From positions 170,280,853-170,344,852 of the forward strand of contig NC_134950.1 in NCBI RefSeq assembly GCF_965638725.1: a stretch of DNA of 64,000 nt, written 5' to 3'. The position numbers and the translations under genes are program-made. Source of the stretch: Aptenodytes patagonicus. Lineage: Eukaryota; Chordata; Aves; Sphenisciformes; Spheniscidae. The first letter of the stretch is position 1; the number at the start of each line of letters is the position of its first letter. The notes beneath the pieces are model-generated. The model saw only the letters and a list, made by a program, of their open reading frames with translations. It made no database searches and had not been told where the DNA came from. Shown in pieces: positions 49,209-59,419 of this stretch.

Positions 49209-49713
49209 AACCTATAATTGCTGCCTGGCCCATAGAGAAAGATCTGGGGAGGGTGGGGGGTGCCAGAGCTTATATCTTCTCCTGACAAAGGGGTGAGCCC
49301 CCGTACAGCCGCTGGGCTGCAGCGGTTTCCCAGGGCCCCAAATATTTAGGGGTTTTCCTTCCCTCCACCCCTGCAATTAATTCATTTAGCCGGGATATCC
49401 CAACTGAAATTCATGTTTCTGCTGTTTTAGGAAAGAACCAGCCTTTGCTGGTCGTCCCCAGAGGGCGTGGTCGCCCTGGCAAGAAGGTGACGAGGGGAAA
49501 GCAACATCTTCACCATCCGTAGGGTGACTTTGTTGTCAGATGTCCCACCGGCATTAAACTTCATACGCTATGGAAGACCCTAATTAGCCCAACGTGGTGG
49601 GGTGCTCCTGCACGACTTCTTGGTTTACCTCTGGCCGTTTATATTTTCCTGTGAGTTTTCATGGATTTAGAGACTCAAGTCGCGTTTTAAAGCATTTTTT
49701 TTTTTTGCCGTAG

Positions 49714-49775
49714 CATAACGGGATAGCACCTGGTCAACGCTGTCTTGGCTAAGCCAGGAAGGGTATCCAGCCTGC
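49714..49775 (+). other. JMJD4: JMJD4 5'UTR segment of first coding exon
   Basis: The acceptor is a T-rich tract ending GCCGTAG. An in-frame TAA at 49716-49718 closes the frame upstream of the ATG at 49776, which supports that ATG as the true start. Confidence 0.7.
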
Positions 49776-50040
49776 ATGGACAGGGCAACATTCGCCTGTT
49801 CCACTGCCTTTTTTCGTGACTACAGCAGTTCATCTCAGGGTGCGTTCTGCCTCCCCGGAGGACACGTTGACTTTATTGAAAAAGTAGAATCATTCACTTA
49901 CTCGGACTTTTTCCGGGATTATTTGATTCCCAACCATCCCTGTATTTTCTCAGCTAAATTCACTGAAGACTGGGGCAGCAGGAGAAATTGGGTTACTTGG
50001 GATGGAAAGCCTAACTTTGATCATCTGCTGCAGAAGTTTG
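49776..50040 (+). CDS. JMJD4: JMJD4 coding exon 1
   Basis: Encodes residues 1-88 plus one base, from [16 protein letters not shown] to NFDHLLQKF; the donor is TTTG|GTAAGT. The segment [19 protein letters not shown] is characteristic of JMJD4 N-termini. Confidence 0.96.
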
Positions 50041-53000
50041 GTAAGTCATGGCATTATTAATACCTAATTAAAACGTGTATGCTAAATGACACGGCTCTTT
50101 TTTGATCTTAGGAATAGAACCGCTAGACAAAACCAAGCAATTCTCCAGACTTTTTTCTAAGTTAATATGTTCATTTCCTCTACTTCCTCATAATTCATAT
50201 TTCGCAGATTCCAATCTCGAACTTATTCCCATAATGAAATAAAATAAAAAGTGTTATATGATTTAACCATACCAATTTATATACCTGCTTAACTTTAACC
50301 AGAGGAGCAGCCTGACACTTTCCCCAGGCAAGGGGAAAGTATTCTGCAGTTACAGTGAAATACCTCTTCAGGCTGTAAAATGTTAGTATATTTAATAGGA
50401 ATCAATACCCCACTCCTAATGTAGTTTAAGGGGAAAATTTCAGGTCACATTAAATAAATAACTTCTGGCCTGAATCATGTTTGCCTAGAATGATGGTGCT
50501 GGGTGTGAGAGCTGGACTAGGGGTTGTTGCTTTATGTGTTTGTACTGTATTTAGCATGATAGGGCCCAGATATTAGAGGCTGCTGCAGTGGGTAAGGTCC
50601 TCGTGTGGGCTCAAAGAGTTTATATTTCAGGAGAGGCTGTAGTACCTGTTGCCAACTGTGATGTCAAGGAGTACAATTCTAACCCGAAGGAGCAGCTTCC
50701 CTTCAAGGAGTATGTAAAGTACTGGAAGGAGTACATTAAAAATGACTACCGTTCATCCCGAGGGTGCCTTTATCTAAAGGACTGGCACCTGAGCAGGTGA
50801 GAGAGCACTGTGGAAACCCCTGCATGCCGCGCACAGCAAAGAGCTGCCGCGGAGCCTTAATGCTCGTCTTCTAATGCCTGAGCGTTTAAATGCCGGCAGC
50901 GCTGTTGGTTAGCCACCTGCCCACCAAAATACCAGTCTTGTACTGCACTGTTCTTGGGGTACTTCACTTGACAAGATCCTTAAGCGGGTCATTGTTTCCT
51001 GAAGAGGCTGACGTTCTCCAGCGCTTTCCTTTTCAGCTACCTTTTAAATGACTGTATGCTATCCCTGTGGAAACCGTGTGGCTGTAACATTTGGCTTTTG
51101 TTTGACTGGTAAAGTGAAAACCTTACTTCTTAAAAAGAAGGGGGGCATTTCTAATTATGTTTAATTCAGTGAGCGTGTGCGAGTTATAATCCTTTATTAT
51201 CCATTTTCTTTTCTGTTAACCTTTCCAGTCGTTAAAGGTCTCTTCACCCTGTGCTGGCTTTCCTTCTCCTCCAGCCTGCTGCTTGCAAGGTGGATGCATT
51301 GTCCATTCCCCATGTCTGTGTAGGACTTTTATGTCTTTTCACTCAACTCTCTGCTTCCTTAAACGTATCCTGCTCTTAATCCAACCTTCTTGTGATCACC
51401 TCTTGTTTTCATTTTCGAGCGTGCCAGTGACTTACGACAGAGGAAGTTTGTCAGTCTCTGCCTCCCTGTTTGTCTGCTTTCCCAGGCGTTGGTGCTGTCT
51501 CTCGCTGCAGAAAGTCTGCACGTGCAGCCTAGGATGGGAAAGGGGCAGCATATCCTGTGGGAGGAGGCCACACACTTGTCAAAATCCCTCAGCCTGGCTT
51601 CCCTCCTAACCCTCGCACCTCCAACCTGTCATCCAGTTGGACAACCAGTCTTGCAGGCGTCTCATCTAAAGAGGATGTGTTTATTAGGAACTGTCTTCGC
51701 CATAATTAGGAGTCTCCCAAATAGTAGTTAACCTTCACAGCTTTCCTGGGAGACAGAAAAGCACTGCTGTGTGCACGTTGCGTGCAACTCAGAGTTGTCA
51801 ATAATATAAAGGAAATGGCGGCCTTAAAGTCTTAGTGGCCTGCTGGAGACCCGATTGGTCTCTGCATCTGGGTTTTGGGAACTGAAGTAGAAGGAGCAGT
51901 GCTGCGTTTTTCTGAGATGGATTTCCAACACGTTATCTTTTTAAGAGCTTTCCCCGAGCAAGATGTTTATACAACCCCTGTGTATTTCTCATCCGACTGG
52001 CTGAATGAATACTGGGATGCTATAGCTGTGGATGATTACCGGTTTGTCTACATGGGACCTAAAGGTTCATGGTAAGGCAGTGTGGTTTCTGTCATTCTTA
52101 CGTACTCAGTTTTAAGATTTAGTGTTACAGGGGGTTATCACATTGTACTTCAGGATAGCATCATGCTGCAGAGGCAGTGTGTGGCGATGCGGTATAGTGT
52201 TGTACCTGAACCCAGCCAGTCCCGTTTCTCCAGCAGCCCATTTGGTTCTGGATGTGAGCTGTCCTTATGCAGTCAGCTAAAGTGCTTTTGCGCTTCAAAA
52301 AGCTCTGAATTGTGCACACAAAATCTGAAAAAATTGTCAGCTAGCTTATATAAGGTTTTAAAGCAGAAACTCCCTGGGGATTATCAGCCACTTGTGATTT
52401 GCAGAGTCAACAGAAGCCTTGGAGGGGCGCTGATGAGTTGGTCAAATATTTTGCAGGTGAAAAGTTAAGTCCAGCATTGGTGATAAAGTTGCGTTTACAG
52501 TATTCTCATCGGTTCACATCACAGAATCTCCTGCCGTTGAGGTATTTGTGGGACAGATTCAAAACTAACTGATGGAGAAGCACAGAGGCTTATAGCTGCA
52601 AAACTATGTAGACGTAGTGGCCTTTTAATACTTAAAGCAGTCAAAATTAAATGAAGAGGATGACACTTTGGGACCAGGTTTGCATAAGAAAGGTTGATTT
52701 CTGTGTGTATGTCTGGTTCTCAGAGACTTTAATTCATTTTACGGCTTTTAGGCGTTGTCTTTACATAAATCTCTGATTTGCCCCACAGGACTCCATTCCA
52801 TGCTGATGTCTTCCGTTCCTATAGCTGGTCAGCCAATATATGCGGGAGAAAGAAATGGCTGTTGTACCCCGCGGGACAGGAGGAGTACCTGAAGGACCGC
52901 CATGGCAACTTGCCCTTCGACGTGACTGCACCTAGTCTTCAGGACAGGAGTGTTTACCCTCGCTACAACCAAAGTCAACCCCCTGTTGAAATTGTGCAGG

Positions 53001-55639
53001 AAGCAGGGGAGATAGTCTTCATCCCCAGTGGATGGCATCATCAAGTTTACAATCTGGTAAGATAACTGACACCAAACTTTTCGTAACAGCGATAATCCGG
53101 CAGCAGGCTTGAATCAGATCAAACTTTTATTGCCACAGCATGTTGTGGATGCCAAAAGTCTAACTGGGCTGCAAAAAAGTTTAGAGATTCACGGAGAAAA
53201 GGTCTATCAGTGGCCGCTCAAGATGACGGCTAAAAGCAGGCCTGGACTCACAAGCTCCTTGGGTCGTTGGCCACTGGAAGCTGGAAGAATGTACAATTGA
53301 AGAAGCTGTCTGAACCCTCTTTTCTTGTGCTTTTCCTCATTAGATGCTACTAGTCACTGAGAAACAGGATGCTGGGCGAGATGGACTTAGGGTGAGGCTG
53401 TTAATCTTGGTTTCTAACTGTAAATTGTAATTTAATGGAAAATGCTGACAAATTGGTCTTCATGACTACAAACCAAAATTAACAACCTTGTTCCTTTCTC
53501 CCCACCACCTTCTCCCGCCTTTGTGCCCTTAAAAGGTATGCTCAGACAGAGGAACTAGAGACCTTTGCCGGTTTACAGAGTGAAACAAGATTTGATTGTT
53601 CATAGAATCATAGAATCATTGAGGTTGGAAAAGACCTCTAAGATCATCGAGTCCAACCGTTGACCCAACACCACCATGCCCACTAAACCATGTCCCTGAG
53701 TGCCTCATCTACACATCTTTTAAATACCTCCAGGGATGGGGACTCAACCACTTCCCTGGGCAGCCTGTTCCAATGTTGAACCACTCTTTCAGGAAAGACA
53801 TTTTTCCTTACATCCAATCTAAACCTCCCCTGGAGCAACTTGAGGCCATTTCCTCTTGTCCTATTGCTAGTTACTTGGGAGAAGAGACCGACCCCCACCT
53901 CGCTACAACCTCCTTTCAGGTGGTTGTAGAGAGCGATGAGGTCTCCCCTCAGCCTCCTCTTCTCCAGGCTAAACAACCCCAGTTCCCTCAGCCGCTCCTC
54001 ATCAGACTTGTTCTCCAGACCCCTCACCAGCCTTGTTGCCCTTCTCTGGACATGCTCCAGCACCTCAATGTCCTTCTTGTAGTGAGGGGCCCAAAACTGA
54101 ACACAGTGTTCGAGGTGCGGCCTCACCAGGGCCGAGTACAGGGGCACATTCAGGGACATTAGAGACAGCCTTTCAGCACGGTGGTGGTATTGGTACCAAA
54201 GAAGCATTGCCCTCGCTGAGGAATATGATTTTACATTTTGCAGCATCGGTGTTGTTACAGTTGTTTTCTCACACTTTCCTGTGTAGAACCTAGTAACCAT
54301 TTAAATTATTCCTTCAGGAGGATACCATTTCCATTAACCACAACTGGGTGAATGGCTGCAATGTGGCTATAATGTGGTGCTTCCTGCAGGATGAATTAGC
54401 AGCTGTCCAGCGGGAAATCAATGAATGGAAGGACCCTATGGATGATTGGCACCTACAATGCCAGGTATAACAACGTGATGCTGGCTGCCTGGCTCTCTAT
54501 TAGAGGATCATATATTTCCAGGGTGCATTGCACCACCTTGTGAGTTCTAAGACACACAAGTCCTTAACCTCATACCTGGAATTAGTACGTTTCATACGGA
54601 AGTAGGAACTGGTGACAGCTTCATTTTGCAGGAAATCAAATATTACTTTAGTAAGATAGGGAAAGGCCTGTGCCCCTGCATATTTGCTATGTCAAGGAGG
54701 TTAGGATGTTGTCTGAAAAACTAATGCTTCAACTGCTCTTCTTCAACTATCAAGGTTAGTATTAGCATCGAGATCAATCCTTTCTGTAGTATTTACGTTC
54801 CCCTTTATAAAATATAAGTGCTTTTTCATGTAAACAGAAGAACTGATAAGACAGACCCCACACAGAAGAACTGGTTTGAAGACCATTCATGATGAAACCG
54901 TGAATCTTAAACAAGCAAAATGAAGGTGAGGGCGGCAGCAGGTTTCTGCATCTGCAAAGTGATGCTGTCAGAACACGTAACTGTACTGAGCAGTGTTGTA
55001 TCTTGGACGCTTCCAAAATCTTAAGCATGAAACACATCTAAGGTTTATTTCTGGAGGCTGTTACTGCTGCTAGGTTGATAGCCTTCAAAAATAGTTTCAA
55101 AAAACACAGCCATTTAGTACTTAGAAGAAACAGACTGTTGCTTTTGGGGCTAGCGGCATTTCAAGTAAGATAAAGAATTTTAGTGCCATCAGGGAATTAA
55201 AAAAAAATGATGAAACATGGTTACTCATGATTCCAGATAGTTACTAGCTTGATAAAATACATTTTTGTAATTCTTACCCTAAATGAGAGAGAGTTGTTTC
55301 CATTTCAGTGCTGTTTTTTTCCCCTAGTTGATCATGAAGTCTTGCACGGGTATAGACTACAAGGAGTTCTACAACTTCCTCAAAGTTATTGCAGAGAACA
55401 GGATTTCTGTCTTGGAAAACGGCCTCGATGACGAAGCTTTGGCAAAGAACACTCCAAAAGCTGCCATTTCCACCTTGGGCATGCTCCATGCGGTGTTTGA
55501 TTTGAAGAGGACTGTGAAGGTGTTAACATCATTGAGTGCTAATGAAGATTTCAAGAAACTAGACCTGACGTCACTTTCTCCACCTCCGGAGGCATTGCTC
55601 CACCACTTGAAAGCAGCAATAGATACAGCACTGCTCTAA
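49776..55639 (+). CDS. JMJD4: JMJD4, JmjC-domain lysyl hydroxylase, complete (6 coding exons)
   Basis: JMJD4 is an Fe(II)/2-oxoglutarate-dependent JmjC oxygenase; in human cells it hydroxylates a lysine in the NIKS motif of release factor eRF1 and so aids translation termination. Exons 49776-50040, 50631-50796, 51946-52071, 52789-53056, 54318-54464 and 55328-55639 join in phase to 427 aa; human JMJD4 is of similar size. The JmjC core is about residues 144-300. The metal ligands are visible as H190 and D192 in WTPFHAD and H270 in [12 protein letters not shown]208 in GRKKWLLYP probably contacts 2-oxoglutarate. Other family signatures are [52 protein letters not shown] and [10 protein letters not shown]. 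The C-terminal region (about 300-427) is helical by family. An in-frame stop lies 60 bases upstream of the ATG. The catalytic residues are intact, so I expect an active enzyme. Confidence 0.97.
50041..50630 (+). other. JMJD4: JMJD4 intron 1 of the coding region
   Basis: A 590-bp intron of unique sequence. No repeat is recognised. Confidence 0.85.
50631..50796 (+). CDS. JMJD4: JMJD4 coding exon 2
   Basis: The acceptor is TTATATTTCAG and the donor GCAG|GTGAGA. Encodes [19 protein letters not shown] to YLKDWHLS plus part of an arginine codon. The phase fits both neighbours. Confidence 0.96.
50797..51945 (+). other. JMJD4: JMJD4 intron 2 of the coding region
   Basis: A 1.15-kb intron. No repeat or other gene is recognised; the open frames inside it match nothing familiar. 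Confidence 0.85.
51946..52071 (+). CDS. JMJD4: JMJD4 coding exon 3
   Basis: The acceptor is TCTTTTTAAG and the donor CATG|GTAAGG. Encodes [18 protein letters not shown] to [11 protein letters not shown] and two bases of W186. Confidence 0.95.
52072..52788 (+). other. JMJD4: JMJD4 intron 3 of the coding region
   Basis: A 717-bp intron with no recognised repeat. The reading frame near 52082-52468 is inside the intron and is taken as chance. Confidence 0.8.
52789..53056 (+). CDS. JMJD4: JMJD4 coding exon 4, JmjC catalytic core
   Basis: The acceptor is TTGCCCCACAG and the donor TCTG|GTAAGA. This one exon carries all three iron ligands: the HAD motif at residues 190-192 at its start and H270 in GWHHQVYNL at its end. 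Confidence 0.96.
53057..54317 (+). other. JMJD4: JMJD4 intron 4 of the coding region, carries a CR1
   Basis: A 1.26-kb intron, of which about 550 bp (53601-54147) is a reverse CR1. The remainder is unique. Confidence 0.85.
53601..54147 (-). mobile_element. CR1 LINE 3' fragment in JMJD4 intron
   Basis: A reverse CR1 of about 550 bp has its tail complement (CATAGAATCATAGAATC) at the left and is truncated near GCCGAGTACAGGGGCAC. On the minus strand the C-terminal ORF2 region is open from [19 protein letters not shown] to ALRDMV, so decay is slight. It is antisense to JMJD4. Confidence 0.94.
54318..54464 (+). CDS. JMJD4: JMJD4 coding exon 5
   Basis: The acceptor is ATTCCTTCAG and the donor CCAG|GTATAA. 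Exactly 49 codons, [18 protein letters not shown] to MDDWHLQCQ, completing the JmjC fold. Confidence 0.95.
54465..55327 (+). other. JMJD4: JMJD4 intron 5 of the coding region
   Basis: An 863-bp intron of unique AT-rich sequence with a T-rich acceptor tract. No repeat is recognised. Confidence 0.85.
55328..55639 (+). CDS. JMJD4: JMJD4 last coding exon
   Basis: The acceptor is TTTTTTTCCCCTAG. Encodes 103 residues, [19 protein letters not shown] to [11 protein letters not shown], then TAA. It matches the JMJD4 C-terminal helical region. Confidence 0.95.
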   Translation: MIMKSCTGIDYKEFYNFLKVIAENRISVLENGLDDEALAKNTPKAAISTLGMLHAVFDLKRTVKVLTSLSANEDFKKLDLTSLSPPPEALLHHLKAAIDTALL

Positions 55640-58250
55640 CTTCCTATTTATTCAGTTCTTTGTAAAATGAACCTTTTGCAAAATGGGTGTTTGTAGAAGA
55701 CTGACTCCTCCCTGTTTAATAGCTGTTGCAGTTCAAGTACAAAGAGCCTTAATATAGAGTGGGGAGAGAGTACATTCATGAGAAGACTGGATGCTTTTTA
55801 AGTTGACAGCATTTGAGTGTCTAGAGTAATTGGACAGGAAAAAAAAATCTCGGATAAAGGAAAAACCCAAATCATGTTAGTATTATATTATGAGCCCTGC
55901 TGGTGATTATGCATTCAGGGAAGGGGAACAGAAATTCTCTGTGGATCAAGCTTAGGTTTGTCGGGGCTAAACACTCGGATTGCAGTGGTCTGCACCATAG
56001 TCCCTCTGCTTCTGAGGGCGCTGTATACAGACAGCAAACCTGCACTGCAGACTCCAGCAGTTAAGCTCCGCTTTGGCTGGTCACACCTAAATTACTTTAA
56101 GACCTGTCCTGCTTCCAGGTGCAGCTCAGCCTTTCTTTTACTTTGCTTTTCTTTTCTTTTTTTTAAATATTAGAGGACCTTAGTTAGTTAGCTTCCCTTG
56201 AAGCCTGAGCTGGCTCAACAGCTGTAGCCTGGATGCGGAGGAGCTGACTGTACTATTTTCCTGTACAGTGGCATCTCTGTAAAGCTGAAAGTCTCAGGTA
56301 GAGTCAGCCTTCATGCTGCCCCAGGGTCTGCAGGGTTACCTTTAACATATCAGGAAGCTGGAGTCCTGATAGCAAATCTGCCACGAATAATTTAAGCGTG
56401 TGATCCACCCCAAGCTCCAAAGGAGGAACCTGAATGTACTCCCACATTTCTACACACTATTTCAAGGCACAGTATTTTATCAAGCCGAGATTTGATTAAT
56501 CAGGGAAGCTAGCAAGTAGCCTCATATTATCTCCTAAAAAAGCCATGCTGTTAACACACCAAATAGCACTACTGCATGGTTACATAGCACAATTTGCAAC
56601 CTGAATGCTACCCTTGGGCTAGAAGAGTATTTCCAGTGAAGTATCCCTCTTGCTTTTACTGGTTGGTGAGAAAGCCTAGAAGCACAAATGGCTGCACACT
56701 GTTACCTTAGTTGCCCCTTTAGGGCTCACTTCAATTATAGCTCAAGAACTTCCTCAGTTTTCAACCAGATGACCAGTAAGAGCAACTTCAGAAAGTGCAA
56801 TAGTAGAAATCTTCAGTAGGCTGAAAAATCTCATTGTTTTCTAGATAATCCTGTGGACTTTGTACACGCATGCATTTTGCATGTCCTATTTTCTACTAGA
56901 AGTTCTGTATTTTGAGTAGGAAGCGGTACCTGAAATTAAAATCAATACCCAGAGCATGGAAGAAACTCTTTTTTTTTTTTAACAGCTGTGACTACATCTC
57001 AGTGATTCAACCTTCTGGCAGGGTGTTTCTTTGGACTGGAAAACTGCCAGTTTTAAGCAACTCCAAAATTAAAAGCTCACAGCTGTTACTTACAGCTGTT
57101 TACATGCTCAGAGACAGGCAGCTGGAGCTTTCTTCCCTAGATGAATAGGGTGAGATTTCATAGAGGTGAGGAACAATGGTTTAAAGCTGACAATCGGTGT
57201 GTTGGTAGGAAAGTATGGTTTTGGTCTTGTATTCCCCAGTCTCGCTGCACGTTGTGTAACTGGTACTGGCACCAACCACTTTAAACACTGCAATTTTATA
57301 AAGGGTTTGCTTAGATGAACAGTACTTTTCCTTTCGTGTCCCATGAAGCTGGAACTGCTTGGCTTTGCTGTGTGAAAAAAGCAAAAACAGAAGCTTAGCT
57401 TTTACACCGAGAACCCAGCGTCTCAACGTACCCAGGACCAGTTTAGCCACTGCACTGTCCAGCAGACTACATCCTCATTTGGATGGATGGCGTGAGTTTG
57501 CTGCGATGCAAGCCTTCAGGCGGCAGTTCTCGGGGAACAGGCATCCTTTCTGCAGCTAATTCCCGTTCCCTGTGGAACACTGATAAGGGAGAAGATAGGC
57601 TAGCGTGGTAGGGCAGCGAAAGAGGCGTTCGAGTAAAGGAAGGGAGGGTCGCAAGTCCTCGCTCTCCCTTTCTCTTCACCCGAGCTATCTCTGCACCGCA
57701 GCATCTTCAGCTCTGACGATGTGTAACAGCCCTCCTTCATAAGGCCTGCTAAGGCTTAGTGTGATCAGCGCGAGACAACGGGGTAAAAAAATAGTAGTTT
57801 AATTCCAGGAAATGATCTTAAAGTTTAAGCCATGTTCTCCTTACTGATTCGGCAGGGAACAGAAGCACAAGAGTTAGTTTTATTGATTCAGTCTCTCTTA
57901 CAATTACGTTAGGAAACTAATTTGTAGTTCAAGTTCTCCATTCCCATGAACGGTCAAGGCAGTAGGGGAGCCACACGTTTTCTAAAGTTAAAGAGAGGAA
58001 AGCAAATTCTCAAATGCCTGAAGACAGCAACAAGATTGGAATAAGAAGTATGCAAGCCTGGAATCTCTTAAAAATTAACCAGCTTTATTTAAATACAAAG
58101 TTACTGCAAAACATACATTAGGATACTCTCATACCAATATATTAACTATTGTAATCAGTGTGCTATTTATTAAAGCATAATACTTGTGATAAACAGGAGG
58201 AAACAGCTTGTAGAGTTTTGTTTTGTTTTCCTGAAGTCACAGAGCTGGAC

Positions 58251-58290
58251 AATAAAAAGTCAAACTGTAAAAAAAAAAAAAAAAAAAAAA
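58251..58290 (+). terminator. AATAAA followed by A22, possible poly(A) site or retrocopy tail
   Basis: AATAAA at 58251-58256 is followed, 12 bases later, by 22 consecutive A (58269-58290). It could be the distal JMJD4 polyadenylation site beside a chance A tract, or the 3' end of a retroposed transcript. No gene-like sequence is recognised just upstream. Confidence 0.4.
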
Positions 58291-58423
58291 GGAGGTTAAA
58301 ATCTAGTTCAAAAGAGCTTTTGCTCTAATATGCAACTCAGACATTAGTATTTTTGTCTGATAGGAACAGGATACCAAATATCCATTTGCCTTTTATAAAG
58401 GCAGCGTAAAACCCAGCCCAGTT

Positions 58424-58483
58424 CTAATCTGATTTGTACCCCACTGGCGTCAGCGGGTGATCTGTCAGCACGAAGCTGTGCAC
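58424..58483 (-). other. Possible alternative terminal exon, ALS2CL-like gene
   Basis: After a good acceptor (GTTTTTTCTAG) the minus strand reads VHSFVLTDHPLTPVGYKSD and then TAG, with GC-rich third positions. It could be spliced from a weak donor (CCC|GTGACT) inside the exon at 59348-59419 in the right phase. The open run is short, so chance is possible. Confidence 0.25.
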
Positions 58484-59347
58484 CTAGAAAAAACAGTGGG
58501 TTTGCAGCTCTGTCAGTGCAGAAAGCCAGGTGGGTTTATGTTTTGTCTCACCAGGATTTGAGATTTCTCACCCCAGGACAACAAATGTCCTTTCTATTAG
58601 GCACACACGAACCCCTGCAGAATTACAAAGCAGCACTAAGCATGGTCAAGGTGCAAGTGTGATATCCCTGAGATTTAACAGGAGTCTGCAGAGTATAAAT
58701 ACACGCTTGTAAGTATCGTAAAACGAGGAAGTTAGTCAGTAGCAGCTTTACAATGCAATGGAGAGGTACTGAGTTTGGCATGGGTAGGAAGAGGAATGGA
58801 AGAACCTTCCTCTTGGGGATACAGGAAAAGCCACCTCACTCCAGGAACAGGTTGTTCAGGAGCACGGACAGGAGAGGCCACCTCCATGCCACGTTTCTGC
58901 CAACCAGAAATAGTCCCACCAAAACAGGTCTTGTGGTTTCATTTGACGGCTTTCTATAAAATAACCTCTTCTCCCTTATGTCACTTTACCAGTGCAAAAC
59001 AAACACAGCATCTGAGAGAACGGTTAAACGAGGTTTCAAGGCAAATTGCTGTTTGCAGGAAAGTGAAATAAAACTATAGGGCAAAAGAAACCTTGGCCGC
59101 TTTCCACAAAGAGATTCCCAAACACGAGCCGAGGTTGCGTATTGAAGGCTTTTAGCCCACAGCGTCCGTACGTCGGTGCTTTACGATCGTAGCTAGTCCA
59201 AGAGAAAACCCAGCAAGAAACCCTCATCTGATAAATATCCGTTCTTCCCTTTTTAAAGGCGGCCAGGACAGCAGAGACTTGCTTCTTCGTCCAAGTGTTT
59301 GGTCAAGAAAGTGCAGCAGGGAGGAGGCTCCCTTCGGGTCCTCGGGC

Positions 59348-59419
59348 TCAGGAGCTGTGAGTCACGGGGCAGTTCTCTCTTTGGTGGAGTCTCATTCTCT
59401 GTATGTGCTCGTAGCATGA
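59348..59419 (-). CDS. ALS2CL: ALS2CL-like terminal coding exon
   Basis: The acceptor is TCCTTGCCCAG. Encodes [23 protein letters not shown] in 23 residues and then TGA. The first part is the last VPS9 helix; the tail is not recognised. Confidence 0.72.
   Translation of the reverse strand, partial: SCYEHIQRMRLHQRENCPVTHSS

Larger units (their letters stand above)
55640..59347. other. Convergent 3' ends of JMJD4 and ALS2CL-like gene
   Basis: This stretch between the two stop codons must hold both 3'UTRs. On the plus strand, poly(A)-signal-like hexamers are ATTAAA near 56935 and 57066 and AATAAA at 58251-58256, the last followed closely by 22 A. On the minus strand, AATAAA lies at about 58170 and 58090. 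No transposon is recognised. The actual ends cannot be set from sequence. Confidence 0.5.

Noticed and set aside
48723..49296. Several frames of 88-146 aa in the GC-rich island
   Set aside because: GC-rich sequence has few stops. The frames overlap in all directions and encode low-complexity R/P/G/S sequence typical of CpG islands.
52082..52468. 128-aa plus-strand frame after a JMJD4 donor
   Set aside because: It lies inside intron 3, begins just after the GTAAGG donor and is skipped by the exact phase match between exons 3 and 4.
53683..54300. 205-aa minus-strand frame inside JMJD4
   Set aside because: Most of it is the CR1 ORF2 C-terminus. The N-terminal part is unrelated flanking sequence without a credible start.
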